A stretch of 41,236 bases of DNA from Singulisphaera sp. GP187 (lineage in GTDB: Bacteria; Planctomycetota; Planctomycetia; Gemmatales; Gemmataceae): the NCBI GenBank assembly GCA_945905925.1, contig CAMDQN010000058.1, positions 1-41,236 on the forward strand. The letters are read 5' to 3'. Under the pieces are notes generated by a model. It was not told the origin of the DNA, made no database searches, and saw only the letters and a program-made list of their open reading frames with translations. Of this stretch, positions 9,873 to 17,627 are shown piece after piece. Each line of letters starts with the position of its first letter. Position 1 is the stretch's first letter. The translations under genes were made by a program, and so were the position numbers.

Positions 9873-10871
9873 TTACGTTGGCACGATGACAATTTTCCCC
9901 GCGAGCGTCCCGGCCTTGCGGAGCGTGTTATCTTCCTGCAACTCGTGTGCCCTTCCCGTCTCCGCGAGCGGAAACCGGGCGCCGATGAGTGATTTCAATG
10001 TGCCTTGTCGCGCCCAACGAACCATGTCGTCGGCACACGCCTGCTGCTCGGCGGCGGTCATATTGAACATCGCAAAGCCCAGTAACGTCAGGCCTTTCAC
10101 GTAGAACGGGCCGTTCGGGAACACCGGGCGCGCGGCGCGCCCGGCCATCACTACGATTCTTCCTCGCGAAGCCATCAGTTCAATGGTTTTGTCGAAGTCG
10201 CCCGGTGGCATTGTCTCGTACCACACGTTAATGCCGGTACCGCTTGTGAATTCCTTCACGCGTGCGGACACGTCTTCCGTCTTGTAATTGACTACCCAGT
10301 CGGCACCGAGTTCACTTGCCAGTTTTGCTTTCTCATCAGTTCCGACGGTGCAAATCACCTTCGCACCAACTGCTTTCGCCATCTGAACGACCATCGACCC
10401 GACGCCACCGGTACCGCCGTTGACGAACACCGTCTCGCCCGGTGTCAGTTTCGCACGCTGGAATAATCCCAAGTGTGCGGTAATGCCCACAAGCGCGCAC
10501 GCCGCGACCTGGTCGTCCGAAATGCCCTCGGGTGTGGGGTACGCCCACTTCTCTTCGACGCACACAAACTCCGCGCATGTCCCCTGCCGGCCGAGCAATC
10601 CCTGGTTGCTCCCCCACACGCGATCCCCGACCTTGTAACGTGTGCCCCCCGGCCCAACCGCCTCGACCACGCCGGCGAAGTCGGTGCCGGTGATCGCGGG
10701 CTTCTGTAACGGCATGGGAGCTGCACCGCTCCGAATGTACGTGTCGATCGGGTTGATGGACGCGGCAGTTACCCGCACCAGTAGCTCGCCATCATTGGGC
10801 GTTGGTGTGGGAAGGTCACCGACGCGGATCACGTCGGGCGCACCGGTCGTGTCGAAGAACGCGGCTTTCAT
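9873..10871 (-). CDS. NADPH:quinone reductase / MDR-family zinc-type alcohol dehydrogenase-like
   Basis: A 332-residue medium-chain reductase. The N-terminal GroES-like domain has A-A-S-I-N-P-I-D-T-Y and G-T-D-F-A-G-V-V; the Rossmann domain has N-G-G-T-G-G-V-G-S-M-V. The zinc-binding Cys/His residues of true alcohol dehydrogenases are absent, which points to the quinone oxidoreductase (zeta-crystallin) branch. The likely reaction is NADPH-dependent reduction of quinones or activated alkenes; the substrate is unknown. It is divergent from phhA across a 123-nt gap. Confidence 0.82.
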   Translation of the reverse strand: MKAAFFDTTGAPDVIRVGDLPTPTPNDGELLVRVTAASINPIDTYIRSGAAPMPLQKPAITGTDFAGVVEAVGPGGTRYKVGDRVWGSNQGLLGRQGTCAEFVCVEEKWAYPTPEGISDDQVAACALVGITAHLGLFQRAKLTPGETVFVNGGTGGVGSMVVQMAKAVGAKVICTVGTDEKAKLASELGADWVVNYKTEDVSARVKEFTSGTGINVWYETMPPGDFDKTIELMASRGRIVVMAGRAARPVFPNGPFYVKGLTLLGFAMFNMTAAEQQACADDMVRWARQGTLKSLIGARFPLAETGRAHELQEDNTLRKAGTLAGKIVIVPT

Positions 10872-10970
10872 TGTTCGGCCCTCTCATCGTGTGAAAAGGT
10901 CGCCCCACCGGGGCAACGGCTAAACGCTCACCCTGGGAACTACCCGATAGAATATGCTGTACTCCTCGAC

Positions 10971-10985
10971 CTCTCCATTGGAGAG
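10971..10985 (+). promoter_or_regulatory. Small hairpin that includes the phhA ribosome site
   Basis: CTCTCC (10971-10976) and GGAGAG (10980-10985) form a 6-bp stem with a 3-nt loop. The right arm is the Shine-Dalgarno sequence of phhA, nine nt before its ATG (10995). In mRNA the stem could limit translation. The 10872-10994 gap also holds the promoters of both divergent genes, but I could not define -35/-10 boxes with confidence. Confidence 0.35.
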
Positions 10986-10994
10986 CGAATCGCA

Positions 10995-11894
10995 ATGAAC
11001 GAAACACCAACCACACTCGTCGAATACGGAACGGTCGTCGACGCGAACGCGATGGTCGATCCGACCGACGTAAACAAACTGGAACTCGAACCGGGACACC
11101 CCGGAGAACACGATGTCGTCTACGTCGCACGCCGCAAGGAACTCTTCGCGCTCACGCGCAAGCACCGGCTGGAAAAGCTCGGCCCGCCGTTCGTGACATA
11201 CACCCCCGAAGAAACGCGTATCTGGCGCGAGGTTTCGCCGAACTTGCACGAACTCCACGACAAGTACGCATGCGCGATCTACCTCCGAGCGAAGCGCGAT
11301 CTCGCGATTACCGAAACGGAGATCCCGCAACTCAAGACGCTCAGCGAGCGAATCGAGCGCGAGACCAACATACATCTCGTCCCGGCGGAGGGGGCACTTC
11401 CGTACCGGACGTTTTACGAGTACATCGCGGAACGCGGCTTTCCCGTGACGCAGTTCATTCGGCACGGTTCGCACCCCGAGTTCACGCCCGAACCAGACAT
11501 GATTCACGACTGTTTGGGCCACGTCCCGCCGCTGATGAACCTCGACTACGCGGAGTTGCTCACGCTGATCGGCAAAGCCGCCGCGACCACGCCGCACGGC
11601 GACCAGATTCTCGCGCTGAAGCGGTTCAGTTGGTTCAGCATCGAGTTCGGGTTGATCGAGGAACACGGTGAAACGAAAGTGTTCGGTGCCGGTATCCTCT
11701 CAAGTACGGGCGAGATTCCGCACTCGCTGTTTTCGCCGAGCGCGACCCGGCGGCCGTTCGTGACCGACGTGGTGATTGCGACCGATTACGACCCGTCGCA
11801 AATGCAGAAGGACTTCTTCATCGCCCCCTCAATGCCCTTCCTGCGAAGGGAGTTGGAATCACTGGTTCGGCGGTTTAATATTCCCGTGCTGTAG
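10995..11894 (+). CDS. phhA: Phenylalanine 4-monooxygenase
   Basis: A 299-residue pterin-dependent aromatic amino acid hydroxylase that converts phenylalanine to tyrosine. The iron facial triad is visible: H171 and H176 in P-E-P-D-M-I-H-D-C-L-G-H-V-P and E217 in F-S-W-F-S-I-E-F-G-L. Length suits the bacterial form, with a somewhat long N-terminus. It is the first gene of the tyrosine catabolism cluster, 94 nt before hppD. The ATG at 10995 follows GGAGAG. A tyrosine or tryptophan hydroxylase is less likely in this context. Confidence 0.93.
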   Translation: MNETPTTLVEYGTVVDANAMVDPTDVNKLELEPGHPGEHDVVYVARRKELFALTRKHRLEKLGPPFVTYTPEETRIWREVSPNLHELHDKYACAIYLRAKRDLAITETEIPQLKTLSERIERETNIHLVPAEGALPYRTFYEYIAERGFPVTQFIRHGSHPEFTPEPDMIHDCLGHVPPLMNLDYAELLTLIGKAAATTPHGDQILALKRFSWFSIEFGLIEEHGETKVFGAGILSSTGEIPHSLFSPSATRRPFVTDVVIATDYDPSQMQKDFFIAPSMPFLRRELESLVRRFNIPVL

Positions 11895-11908
11895 ATCGCG
11901 TTTCGTTT

Positions 11909-11985
11909 TTGGTGTTTCGTGGTTGGCCCCACCACCGGCGCGTTGCGCAACCGAGACACCAAAGACCAAACACCAAACACCAAAC
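11909..11985. repeat. GTGTTTGG-family inverted repeat, copy 2, touching the hppD start
   Basis: Imperfect arms 11909-11925 (TTGGTGTTTCGTGGTTG) and 11948-11963, followed by three tandem copies of ACCAAAC (11965-11971, 11972-11978, 11979-11985). The hppD ATG follows at 11989. The element fills nearly all of the phhA-hppD gap. It is related to the copies at 3485-3577 and 39488-39581. Confidence 0.65.
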
Positions 11986-11988
11986 ACC

Positions 11989-13089
11989 ATGACAGACATC
12001 CCTCTGCGTAAGATCGACCACGTGCGGTTCTTCGTGGGGAACGCGCGGCAGAGCGCGTTTTTTTACCGCAACGCGTTCGGGTTCGACGTGATCGCCTACG
12101 CCGGTCTCGAAACGAAAGTGCGCCACGAGGCAGGCTACGTGCTCAAACAGGGCGAAATCACCTTCGTCCTGACGTCGCCGCTGTCCGACCAACACCCCGA
12201 GAGCAAGCGACTCGTCGCGCACGGCGACGGCGTGATGGACATCGCGCTCGATGTCACCGACGTGCGCGCGTGCTACGATGAAGCACTCAAGCGCGGCGCG
12301 ACCGGGGCGCGCCCACCGGAGGCACTCGAAGACGAGAACGGCGTGTTCGAGACCGCGAGCATCCGGGCTTACGGCGACACCACACACACGTTCGTCAACC
12401 GCGACCGCTATCGCGGGGTGTTCGCACCGGGCTTCAAGCCGATCGACCCGGAGCGCTATCAGGAAAGCACCGAGCGCCCGGTCGGACTCGCGGCGATTGA
12501 TCACATTGTCGCGAACGTCGAAGAAGGGAAGATGAACGAGTGGGTCGAGTTCTACCGCAAGGTGCTCGGCTTCACGCAACTCGTCTCGTTCGACGACAAG
12601 GACATCAGCACGGAGTATTCGGCGCTCATGTCGAAGGTGGTGCAGAACGGCACCGGGCGCGTGAAGTTCCCGATCAACGAACCGGCCCAGGCGAAGCGCC
12701 GCAGCCAGATCGACGAGTACCTGCAATATTACGGCGGTCCCGGCGTGCAGCACATCGCGCTCATCACCGGCGACATCATCAAGACCGTGCGCAAAATGCG
12801 CGACAACGACGTGTCGTTCCTCCGTGTACCGCAAACGTATTACGACACACTCACCGAGCGTGTTGGCACAATCAAGGAAGACCTGAAGGAACTCGCGGAC
12901 CTCGGCATCCTCGTGGACAAGGACGATGAAGGTTACATGTTGCAAATCTTCACGAAGCCGGTCGCGGACCGGCCGACGTTGTTCTTCGAGGTGATCCAAC
13001 GCCGCGGGTCGAAGAGCTTCGGGAAGGGCAACTTCAAGGCGCTCTTCGAGGCGATCGAGCGCGAGCAAGAGTTGCGCGGGAGTTTGTAA
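11989..13089 (+). CDS. hppD: 4-hydroxyphenylpyruvate dioxygenase
   Basis: A 366-residue non-haem iron dioxygenase that converts 4-hydroxyphenylpyruvate to homogentisate. It has two VOC (glyoxalase-like) domains: residues 7-140, starting K-I-D-H-V-R-F-F-V, and 167-340. The iron ligands are H172 (A-I-D-H-I-V), H255 (G-V-Q-H-I-A-L) and E334 (L-F-F-E-V-I-Q-R-R-G). Length is normal. The ATG at 11989 begins the conserved domain; the longer upstream frame overlaps phhA and was rejected. No Shine-Dalgarno is present because an ACCAAAC repeat lies directly before the ATG. The TAA is followed after 4 nt by a 31-bp hairpin. Confidence 0.95.
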   Translation: MTDIPLRKIDHVRFFVGNARQSAFFYRNAFGFDVIAYAGLETKVRHEAGYVLKQGEITFVLTSPLSDQHPESKRLVAHGDGVMDIALDVTDVRACYDEALKRGATGARPPEALEDENGVFETASIRAYGDTTHTFVNRDRYRGVFAPGFKPIDPERYQESTERPVGLAAIDHIVANVEEGKMNEWVEFYRKVLGFTQLVSFDDKDISTEYSALMSKVVQNGTGRVKFPINEPAQAKRRSQIDEYLQYYGGPGVQHIALITGDIIKTVRKMRDNDVSFLRVPQTYYDTLTERVGTIKEDLKELADLGILVDKDDEGYMLQIFTKPVADRPTLFFEVIQRRGSKSFGKGNFKALFEAIEREQELRGSL

Positions 13090-13093
13090 CGGC

Positions 13094-13172
13094 GCTGTTT
13101 AGCCGCGACCCGGAGTCCGCGTCGGGGAGCGCGGCCCTCTGCGACGCGGACTCCGGGTCGCGGCTAAACAGC
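13094..13172. repeat. GTTTAGCCGCGA-family perfect 31-bp inverted repeat, copy 1
   Basis: Arms 13094-13124 and 13142-13172 are exact reverse complements (outer end GCTGTTTAGCCGCGACCCGG) with a 17-nt loop. It starts 4 nt after the hppD stop and ends 19 nt before the next gene. The outer 12 bases GTTTAGCCGCGA recur in the element at 18227-18301. Confidence 0.85.
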
Positions 13173-13191
13173 TCATGGGGTCGATACTCTC

Positions 13192-13905
13192 ATGCCAGCA
13201 CCTTTCCCGGTCGCATCACTCCGCGACTTCTACGCGTTCGAGCAGCACGTGAAGACGTGCCGCGGGCACCGCGGACTGGAGATGGTGCCGCAGTGGTATC
13301 AGGTACCGGTGTTCTACTTCTCGAACCCGGTCGCGATCATCGGTGACGGCGACCCAGTGTGGGCACCGAAGGGCAGCGCCGCTCTCGATTACGAACTGGA
13401 ACTCGCGTGCGTCGTGGGCAAGCCGGCGCGCGACCTTCCGCCTGATGACTCCGCGATGGAGTGCCTCGCGGGGTTCACCATTATGAACGACTGGTCCGCA
13501 CGCGACATCCAGAAGGCGGAAATGGCGGTGGGTCTCGGACCGTCGAAGAGCAAGGACTTCGCGACGTCGCTCGGGCCGCGAATCGTGCCGGTCGCCGAAC
13601 TGCACGACGTATACCGCGACGGCCGGTTTCACGTCGAAATGACCGCGACCGTGAACGGTAAAGTGTATTCACGCGGCAATGGCGCTACAATGTACTGGAC
13701 GTGGCCGCAGTTGCTCGCACATGCGAGCCGAGACACCGAACTGAAGCCCGGCGACGTACTCGGCAGCGGCACCGTCGGCACCGGTTGCATTCTCGAAATC
13801 ACTCCCGAAGCCGTCGGCGGGTGGCTGAAAGCGGGCGATGTGGTTGAACTCACCATCGAGCGCCTCGGCGCACTGCGAAACCCAGTCGTGGAGCGTCCCT
13901 CGTGA
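13192..13905 (+). CDS. Fumarylacetoacetate hydrolase family protein (likely fumarylacetoacetase)
   Basis: A 237-residue enzyme of the FAA hydrolase fold. Metal-site residues E68 and E70 lie in D-Y-E-L-E-L-A-C and D100 in N-D-W-S-A-R-D; the K-S-K-D-F-A-T-S-L-G-P loop is at 119-129. It is much shorter than the classical two-domain fumarylacetoacetase (about 420 residues), having only the catalytic domain. Context (hppD, hmgA) suggests hydrolysis of fumarylacetoacetate, or of maleylacetoacetate directly since no isomerase gene is seen here. Acylpyruvate hydrolase is the alternative from sequence alone. It ends in GTGA, overlapping the start of the next frame, so the two are translationally coupled. 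Confidence 0.82.
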   Translation: MPAPFPVASLRDFYAFEQHVKTCRGHRGLEMVPQWYQVPVFYFSNPVAIIGDGDPVWAPKGSAALDYELELACVVGKPARDLPPDDSAMECLAGFTIMNDWSARDIQKAEMAVGLGPSKSKDFATSLGPRIVPVAELHDVYRDGRFHVEMTATVNGKVYSRGNGATMYWTWPQLLAHASRDTELKPGDVLGSGTVGTGCILEITPEAVGGWLKAGDVVELTIERLGALRNPVVERPS

Positions 13906-14282
13906 CGTACACCGAACAACTCGCGACGCTTCTCGCGACCGACCCGGCGCTCGGCGTTGAGGTCGCGCCGCTTCGCAATCTCGAAGCGATTTTGAAGTGG
14001 GCGCCAGGTGCCGGCATCGCGTTCTCGGGGATCGACCTCGTTCAGCAGGACGAGTACAGTTACGATTTCTATTTGCCGCTACCGGATTCGCGGTGGCTCG
14101 TATTCGGGGTGTACTGATTCGGTGAACTGGCGGCGGTCGCCGTCTGGGATCACCGGCCGAGTGCTGACGAGCTTCTCGCCCGTCGCGTGGAACTCGGTTG
14201 GGAGCCGACGTGTTCGCTGCTCACGGAGGGGCCGAAGGTGCTGGGACACGCGGCCCAGCTACGTCACAAGTCTCAGGTCTGA
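13902..14282 (+). pseudogene. Hypothetical protein gene interrupted by an in-frame TGA
   Basis: The frame starts at GTG 13902, overlapping the fah stop, and runs 71 codons to a TGA at 14115-14117. The same frame continues with normal codon use (F-G-E-L-A-A-V-A-V-W-D-H-R-P-S) for about 54 more codons to a TGA at 14280-14282. The sequence before and after the first TGA reads like one protein of about 126 residues. The second stop lies inside the left arm of the hairpin at 14269-14351, so the original C-terminus may also have been replaced. I do not recognise the protein. A nonsense mutation is the simplest reading; a functional 71-residue product or recoding cannot be excluded. Confidence 0.6.
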
Positions 14283-14351
14283 AAGTCTCAAGTCGAAGCC
14301 AGAGACAAAGGCGGCCGAGATCTTCGACTTGAGACTTTCAGACCTGAGACT
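14269..14351. repeat. AAGTC-family perfect 30-bp inverted repeat, copy 2
   Basis: Arms 14269-14298 and 14322-14351 are exact reverse complements (AGTCTCAGGTCTGAAAGTCT type) with a 23-nt loop. The hmgA ribosome site GGAG (14352-14355) begins at the end of the right arm. It shares CTCAAGTCGAAG / CTTCGACTTGAGACTT words with 6191-6260. Confidence 0.85.
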
Positions 14352-14360
14352 GGAGCGATC

Positions 14361-15530
14361 ATGCCACACTACCTCTCCCGCGGCAGCATTCCCCGGAAGC
14401 GCCACACCAGCCACCACACCACACCCGGCTTCAAGCAAGAAGGTATCTTCTACGAAGAGGTGATAACCACGCAGGGGTTCTCGCGCGCGTACTCAATCGC
14501 GTACCACCTGCGCCCGCCGACCCGAGTGAAGCACGTCGAAGCCGCCGGTTCGCTATTCGTCGAAGCCGCGGAGCAAGCGGTTCTACGGCACCACCACCTC
14601 AAGACCGGGCTGATGCCCGCGACCGGCGACCCCGTCACCGGGCGAGTCCCGATGTTCACGAACGCGGACGTGACCCTGTGGCGGTGCCGCCCGACGCAGC
14701 CGCAAGAGGAGTTGTACCGCAACGCGCTCGCGGACGAAGTCGTCTTCATTCACAAGGGAAGTGGCCGGTTGCTCACCCAGTTCGGCGTCCTGCCGTTCAA
14801 GCCGTTCGACTACGTGGTGATCCCGCGATGCACCACGTACAAACTCGACTTCGACGCCGGCACACAGCCTGACTTGCTCGTCGTCGAAGCCGCGGGGCAA
14901 ATCAACATCCCGCCGAAGTACCTCAACCACGACGGCCAACTCAGGCTCGGCGCGCCTTACTCCGAACGCGACCTTCATGGCCCCACCGACCTGCTCATCC
15001 TCGACGAAGAGACAGACACGCCGGTCGTCATCAAGGATGGGTCGCGGCTGTCGCGATACGTACTCGCGAGCCACCCGTTCGATGTGATAGGCTGGGACGG
15101 CCAGGTGTATCCTTTCACGTTCAACGCCGACGATTTCGAGCCGATCACCGGCACCATCCACCAGCCGCCGCCAATCCACCTCACGTTCGAGACGTCGGGC
15201 TTCGTGCTGTGTACCTTCGCGCCGCGAATGCTCGACACGCACCCAGACGCGATCAAGGTTCCTTACGCGCACAGTAATGTTGAAAGCGACGAAGTGCTGT
15301 ACTACGTGCGTGGGAAGTTCGGCTCTCGCCGCGGCGTGGAAGAGTCGTCGTTCACGCTGCACCCGCACGGGATCCCGCACGGCCCGCACCCCGGCACCAT
15401 CGTCGCGAGCCGCGACGTGAAATGGACCGACGAACTCGCGGTAATGGTGGACACATTCCGTCCGCTATTCGTGACGAAGCAGGCGACGGAACTCGACGAC
15501 CCGAAATACCCGTTCTCGTGGCTGGATTGA
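14361..15530 (+). CDS. hmgA: Homogentisate 1,2-dioxygenase
   Basis: A 389-residue cupin-type iron dioxygenase that opens homogentisate to maleylacetoacetate. The N-terminus M-P-H-Y-L-S-R-G-S-I-P-R-K-R-H is typical of the bacterial family. The iron-site segments are Y-A-H-S-N-V-E-S-D-E and L-H-P-H-G-I-P-H-G-P-H-P-G near residues 300-345. It is slightly shorter than proteobacterial enzymes (about 430). Its ATG at 14361 follows GGAG, which abuts a 30-bp hairpin, so translation could depend on hairpin processing. It works with hppD upstream and the FAA hydrolase. Confidence 0.92.
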   Translation: MPHYLSRGSIPRKRHTSHHTTPGFKQEGIFYEEVITTQGFSRAYSIAYHLRPPTRVKHVEAAGSLFVEAAEQAVLRHHHLKTGLMPATGDPVTGRVPMFTNADVTLWRCRPTQPQEELYRNALADEVVFIHKGSGRLLTQFGVLPFKPFDYVVIPRCTTYKLDFDAGTQPDLLVVEAAGQINIPPKYLNHDGQLRLGAPYSERDLHGPTDLLILDEETDTPVVIKDGSRLSRYVLASHPFDVIGWDGQVYPFTFNADDFEPITGTIHQPPPIHLTFETSGFVLCTFAPRMLDTHPDAIKVPYAHSNVESDEVLYYVRGKFGSRRGVEESSFTLHPHGIPHGPHPGTIVASRDVKWTDELAVMVDTFRPLFVTKQATELDDPKYPFSWLD

Positions 15531-15538
15531 ATCACACA

Positions 15539-15636
15539 GGATTAACCACAGTGGCACAGAAACACAGAGAAGACCAAGACAGAGCTGCTGTTGAAGAACT
15601 GTGTTCCTGCTTTCTCTGTGTCTCTGTGGTTAGTCC
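15539..15636. repeat. TAACCACAGAGACACAGAG-type inverted repeat
   Basis: The left arm 15539-15572 (GGATTAACCACAGTGGCACA...) pairs imperfectly with 15609-15636 (...CTCTGTGTCTCTGTGGTTAG). It starts 9 nt after the hmgA stop. As far as I recall, sequences of the type TTAACCACAGAGACACAGAG are scattered in many planctomycete and other environmental genomes. Confidence 0.7.
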
Positions 15637-15654
15637 TTCTTCTCTGGAACCTTC

Positions 15655-16260
15655 ATGCAGATTGACCCGTCAACCGCGGCCGTACCAGACGTGTATCAGT
15701 ATCTCGTGGGGTTGGTCACACCGCGACCCATAGCGTGGGTTACGACCATCTCACCGGCCGGAGTGGTGAACCTCGCGCCGTTCAGTTTCTTCAACGCGTT
15801 CGGCGCGAACCCGCCCATCGTGGTGTTCTCGCCGACGCTCCGGCGCGACGGCACGAAAAAAGACACGCTCCTCAATCTCGAAAAGCTCGGGGAGTTCGTG
15901 ATTCACGCCGCAACCGCGCCGCTCGCGGAACATGTGAACCTTTCGTCGAAAGAGATTCCGCACGACGAAAGCGAGGTGTCGCTGACGGGCCTCAGCATGG
16001 TTCAGAGCGTGAAGGTGAAGCCGCCGCGCATCGCGGAAGCATCCGCCGCGATGGAGTGTGTGGTGCGGCAGATCGTCCAATGCGGCACCGGGCCGATCGC
16101 GGCGAACCTCGTCATCGGTGAGGTGGTGATGATGCACATTGCGGACGAGGTGCTTGACGGCAAGGGCGGCATCGACCCACGAAAGTTGAAGACCGTCGCG
16201 CGCCTCGGCGGGGCGTTCTGGTGTCACACATCGGACTTGTTTGAACTGAAGCGACCATAA
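15655..16260 (+). CDS. Flavin reductase-like FMN-binding protein
   Basis: A 201-residue split-barrel flavoprotein of the flavin reductase-like (DIM6/NTAB) family. The N-terminal R-P-I-A-W-V-T-T-I-S-P-A-G-V-V-N-L-A-P-F segment and S-F-F-N-A-F-G-A-N-P-P are characteristic FMN-contact regions. It may reduce flavin or act as an FMN enzyme; the substrate is not known. It follows hmgA after 124 nt that are mostly repeat, so it may belong to the tyrosine cluster, but the hairpin argues for separate or reduced transcription. The ATG at 15655 starts the conserved domain. Confidence 0.82.
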   Translation: MQIDPSTAAVPDVYQYLVGLVTPRPIAWVTTISPAGVVNLAPFSFFNAFGANPPIVVFSPTLRRDGTKKDTLLNLEKLGEFVIHAATAPLAEHVNLSSKEIPHDESEVSLTGLSMVQSVKVKPPRIAEASAAMECVVRQIVQCGTGPIAANLVIGEVVMMHIADEVLDGKGGIDPRKLKTVARLGGAFWCHTSDLFELKRP

Positions 16261-16274
16261 TGGAATCGCCGCTT

Positions 16275-16435
16275 GCGGTATCCTTCGCCGGCTTGCGGCG
16301 GTCGATCACCAGACGAGTCTCCGTGTCGCGGTAGAAGCTCGGCGAGCACTTCCAGTTGTTCTGGTTCTGAACGCGCCCGTCGCAAACGCGCGGCGCGGTC
16401 TTGGAGTGAAATCGTAACACGCGAACACCTCGCAA
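16275..16435 (-). pseudogene. Possible remnant of a coding sequence on the minus strand
   Basis: Between the flavin reductase and the GNAT gene, the minus strand has a frame whose middle (about 16275-16425) shows the strong GC-third-position bias of real genes and reads W-K-C-S-P-S-F-Y-R-D-T-E-T-R-L-V-I-D-R-R. It lacks a good start and runs into the antisense of the flavin reductase gene. It could be a decayed gene end. I do not recognise the family. Confidence 0.25.
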
Positions 16436-16496
16436 CGCGGACGACCGAAATCGCGAACAGGTTCACGCCGCTCGCGAGTGTGGTACACTCTCACGC

Positions 16497-16979
16497 ATGA
16501 TCCGACCCGCGACACCCGGCGACACGCCCGCGTTGCTCAGCCTCACGGCCGGCACCGGCTACTTCAAGCCGCTCGAAGTGGAAACGCTCGAAGGCGTGCT
16601 CAACGACTTCCACGCGACCAACCGCGACGAATTCGGGCACCGCTGCTTCGTGTGGGAGGAAGCCGGCCGCGTTCTCGGGTACGTGTATCACGCGCCGGAA
16701 GAGATGACCGACCGCACATGGTATCTGTGGTGGATCGCGGTCGCGGCCGACCAGCAGGGCCACGGGCTGGGCGGGAAACTGCTCGCGTTCGCGGAGGCCG
16801 ACATCCGGACGCTCGGCGCGCGATTGTTCGTCGTCGAAACATCCACAACCGAGCACTACGAACCGACCCGCCGCTTCTACCTGAAGCACGGCTACACCGC
16901 TGCGGCGAGCATCCCGGACTTTTACGCCGACGGCGATGGAATGGCAGTTTTTACGAAGAAAGTGGGCGGTGGGCCGTGA
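16497..16979 (+). CDS. GNAT-family N-acetyltransferase
   Basis: A 160-residue acetyltransferase of the GNAT fold. The N-terminus M-I-R-P-A-T-P-G-D is typical. The acetyl-CoA pyrophosphate loop Q-Q-G-H-G-L-G-G-K-L-L is at residues 86-96 after the W-I-A-V-A strand, and the C-terminal R-R-F-Y-L-K-H-G-Y-T motif is present. The acceptor is unknown. The stop codon and final V-G-G-G-P lie at the edge of an inverted repeat (GTGGGC / GCCCAC words). Confidence 0.85.
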   Translation: MIRPATPGDTPALLSLTAGTGYFKPLEVETLEGVLNDFHATNRDEFGHRCFVWEEAGRVLGYVYHAPEEMTDRTWYLWWIAVAADQQGHGLGGKLLAFAEADIRTLGARLFVVETSTTEHYEPTRRFYLKHGYTAAASIPDFYADGDGMAVFTKKVGGGP

Positions 16980-17049
16980 GCAGTGGGCAGAGGGCCGAGT
17001 AGACAGGCGCACGTGATTGGTATTTTCTGCTAACGGCCACTGCCCACTC
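16978..17049. repeat. AGTGGGCAG-type inverted repeat after the GNAT gene
   Basis: Left arm 16978-16997 (GAGCAGTGGGCAGAGGGCCG) pairs with 17034-17049 (CGGCCACTGCCCACTC), with a small bulge. It overlaps the GNAT stop (16977-16979). Probable terminator. Confidence 0.6.
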
Positions 17050-17627
17050 CATTCCCCCTTGTCCTCACCCGTAGAGTGGAACGCGGGACGGTAGAACCGG
17101 ACTAACCGGACCTACCCGTCCTCCTGCCACGGAAGGCATGTCTCGGCGAAGAGTTCTCACCCAAGTTACACGTCCAGCCCGAACGATCACTGTAACTGAC
17201 AGTGCGAACGCCCGGAGGCCGATGGTCGGCCTTGGACCGTTCGCCCGCTCCAGCGGTCCTAACCCCGCCGGAACCCACCGCCTTTACCAACCACCCAAAT
17301 TCGCGAGTTTTGCGAAGACGGACGGTCGGTGTAGCCGATGGAGTTAGCGTCGCAACTGTTTCTCGCGCGACCCGGACTAAACCCCCGGACCCCCGGACCC
17401 GCTCGGCTTACCCCGACGGTTCGGGAAACGCGAAAGGCACCGTTGCGTTAGCAATCCGGACTCAGCGCCCGCCGGACGTTCATACACCCGCCGCCACGAC
17501 GCCCCCGACGTGTGCGGCACGCCCCTCGCCCCAAGGGTTCGCGCCACGGAACCCAACCGCCGCCCGCCAGGATGGCCCAAGGTGGCGGGGCGCGGGGTCG
17601 AAGCGAGTTCAAACGGAGTGTCTCGCC
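17050..17627. other. Long leader without a recognised gene
   Basis: About 580 nt precede the HTH-receiver gene. An in-frame open extension exists upstream of that gene, but its composition (Pro/Thr/Arg-rich, unlike any domain) and the clear ribosome site at the internal ATG argue against translation. No RNA gene, repeat family or promoter boxes were recognised. Confidence 0.45.

Noticed and set aside
11776-11988. Upstream extension of hppD overlapping phhA
   Set aside because: It runs out of frame through phhA and the repeat; the VOC domain starts at the ATG at 11989.
14115-14117. UGA as a selenocysteine codon
   Set aside because: The surrounding sequence has no redox-type motif, and the nearby hairpin (14269-14351) belongs to a repeat family and lies about 150 nt away, unlike a bacterial SECIS.
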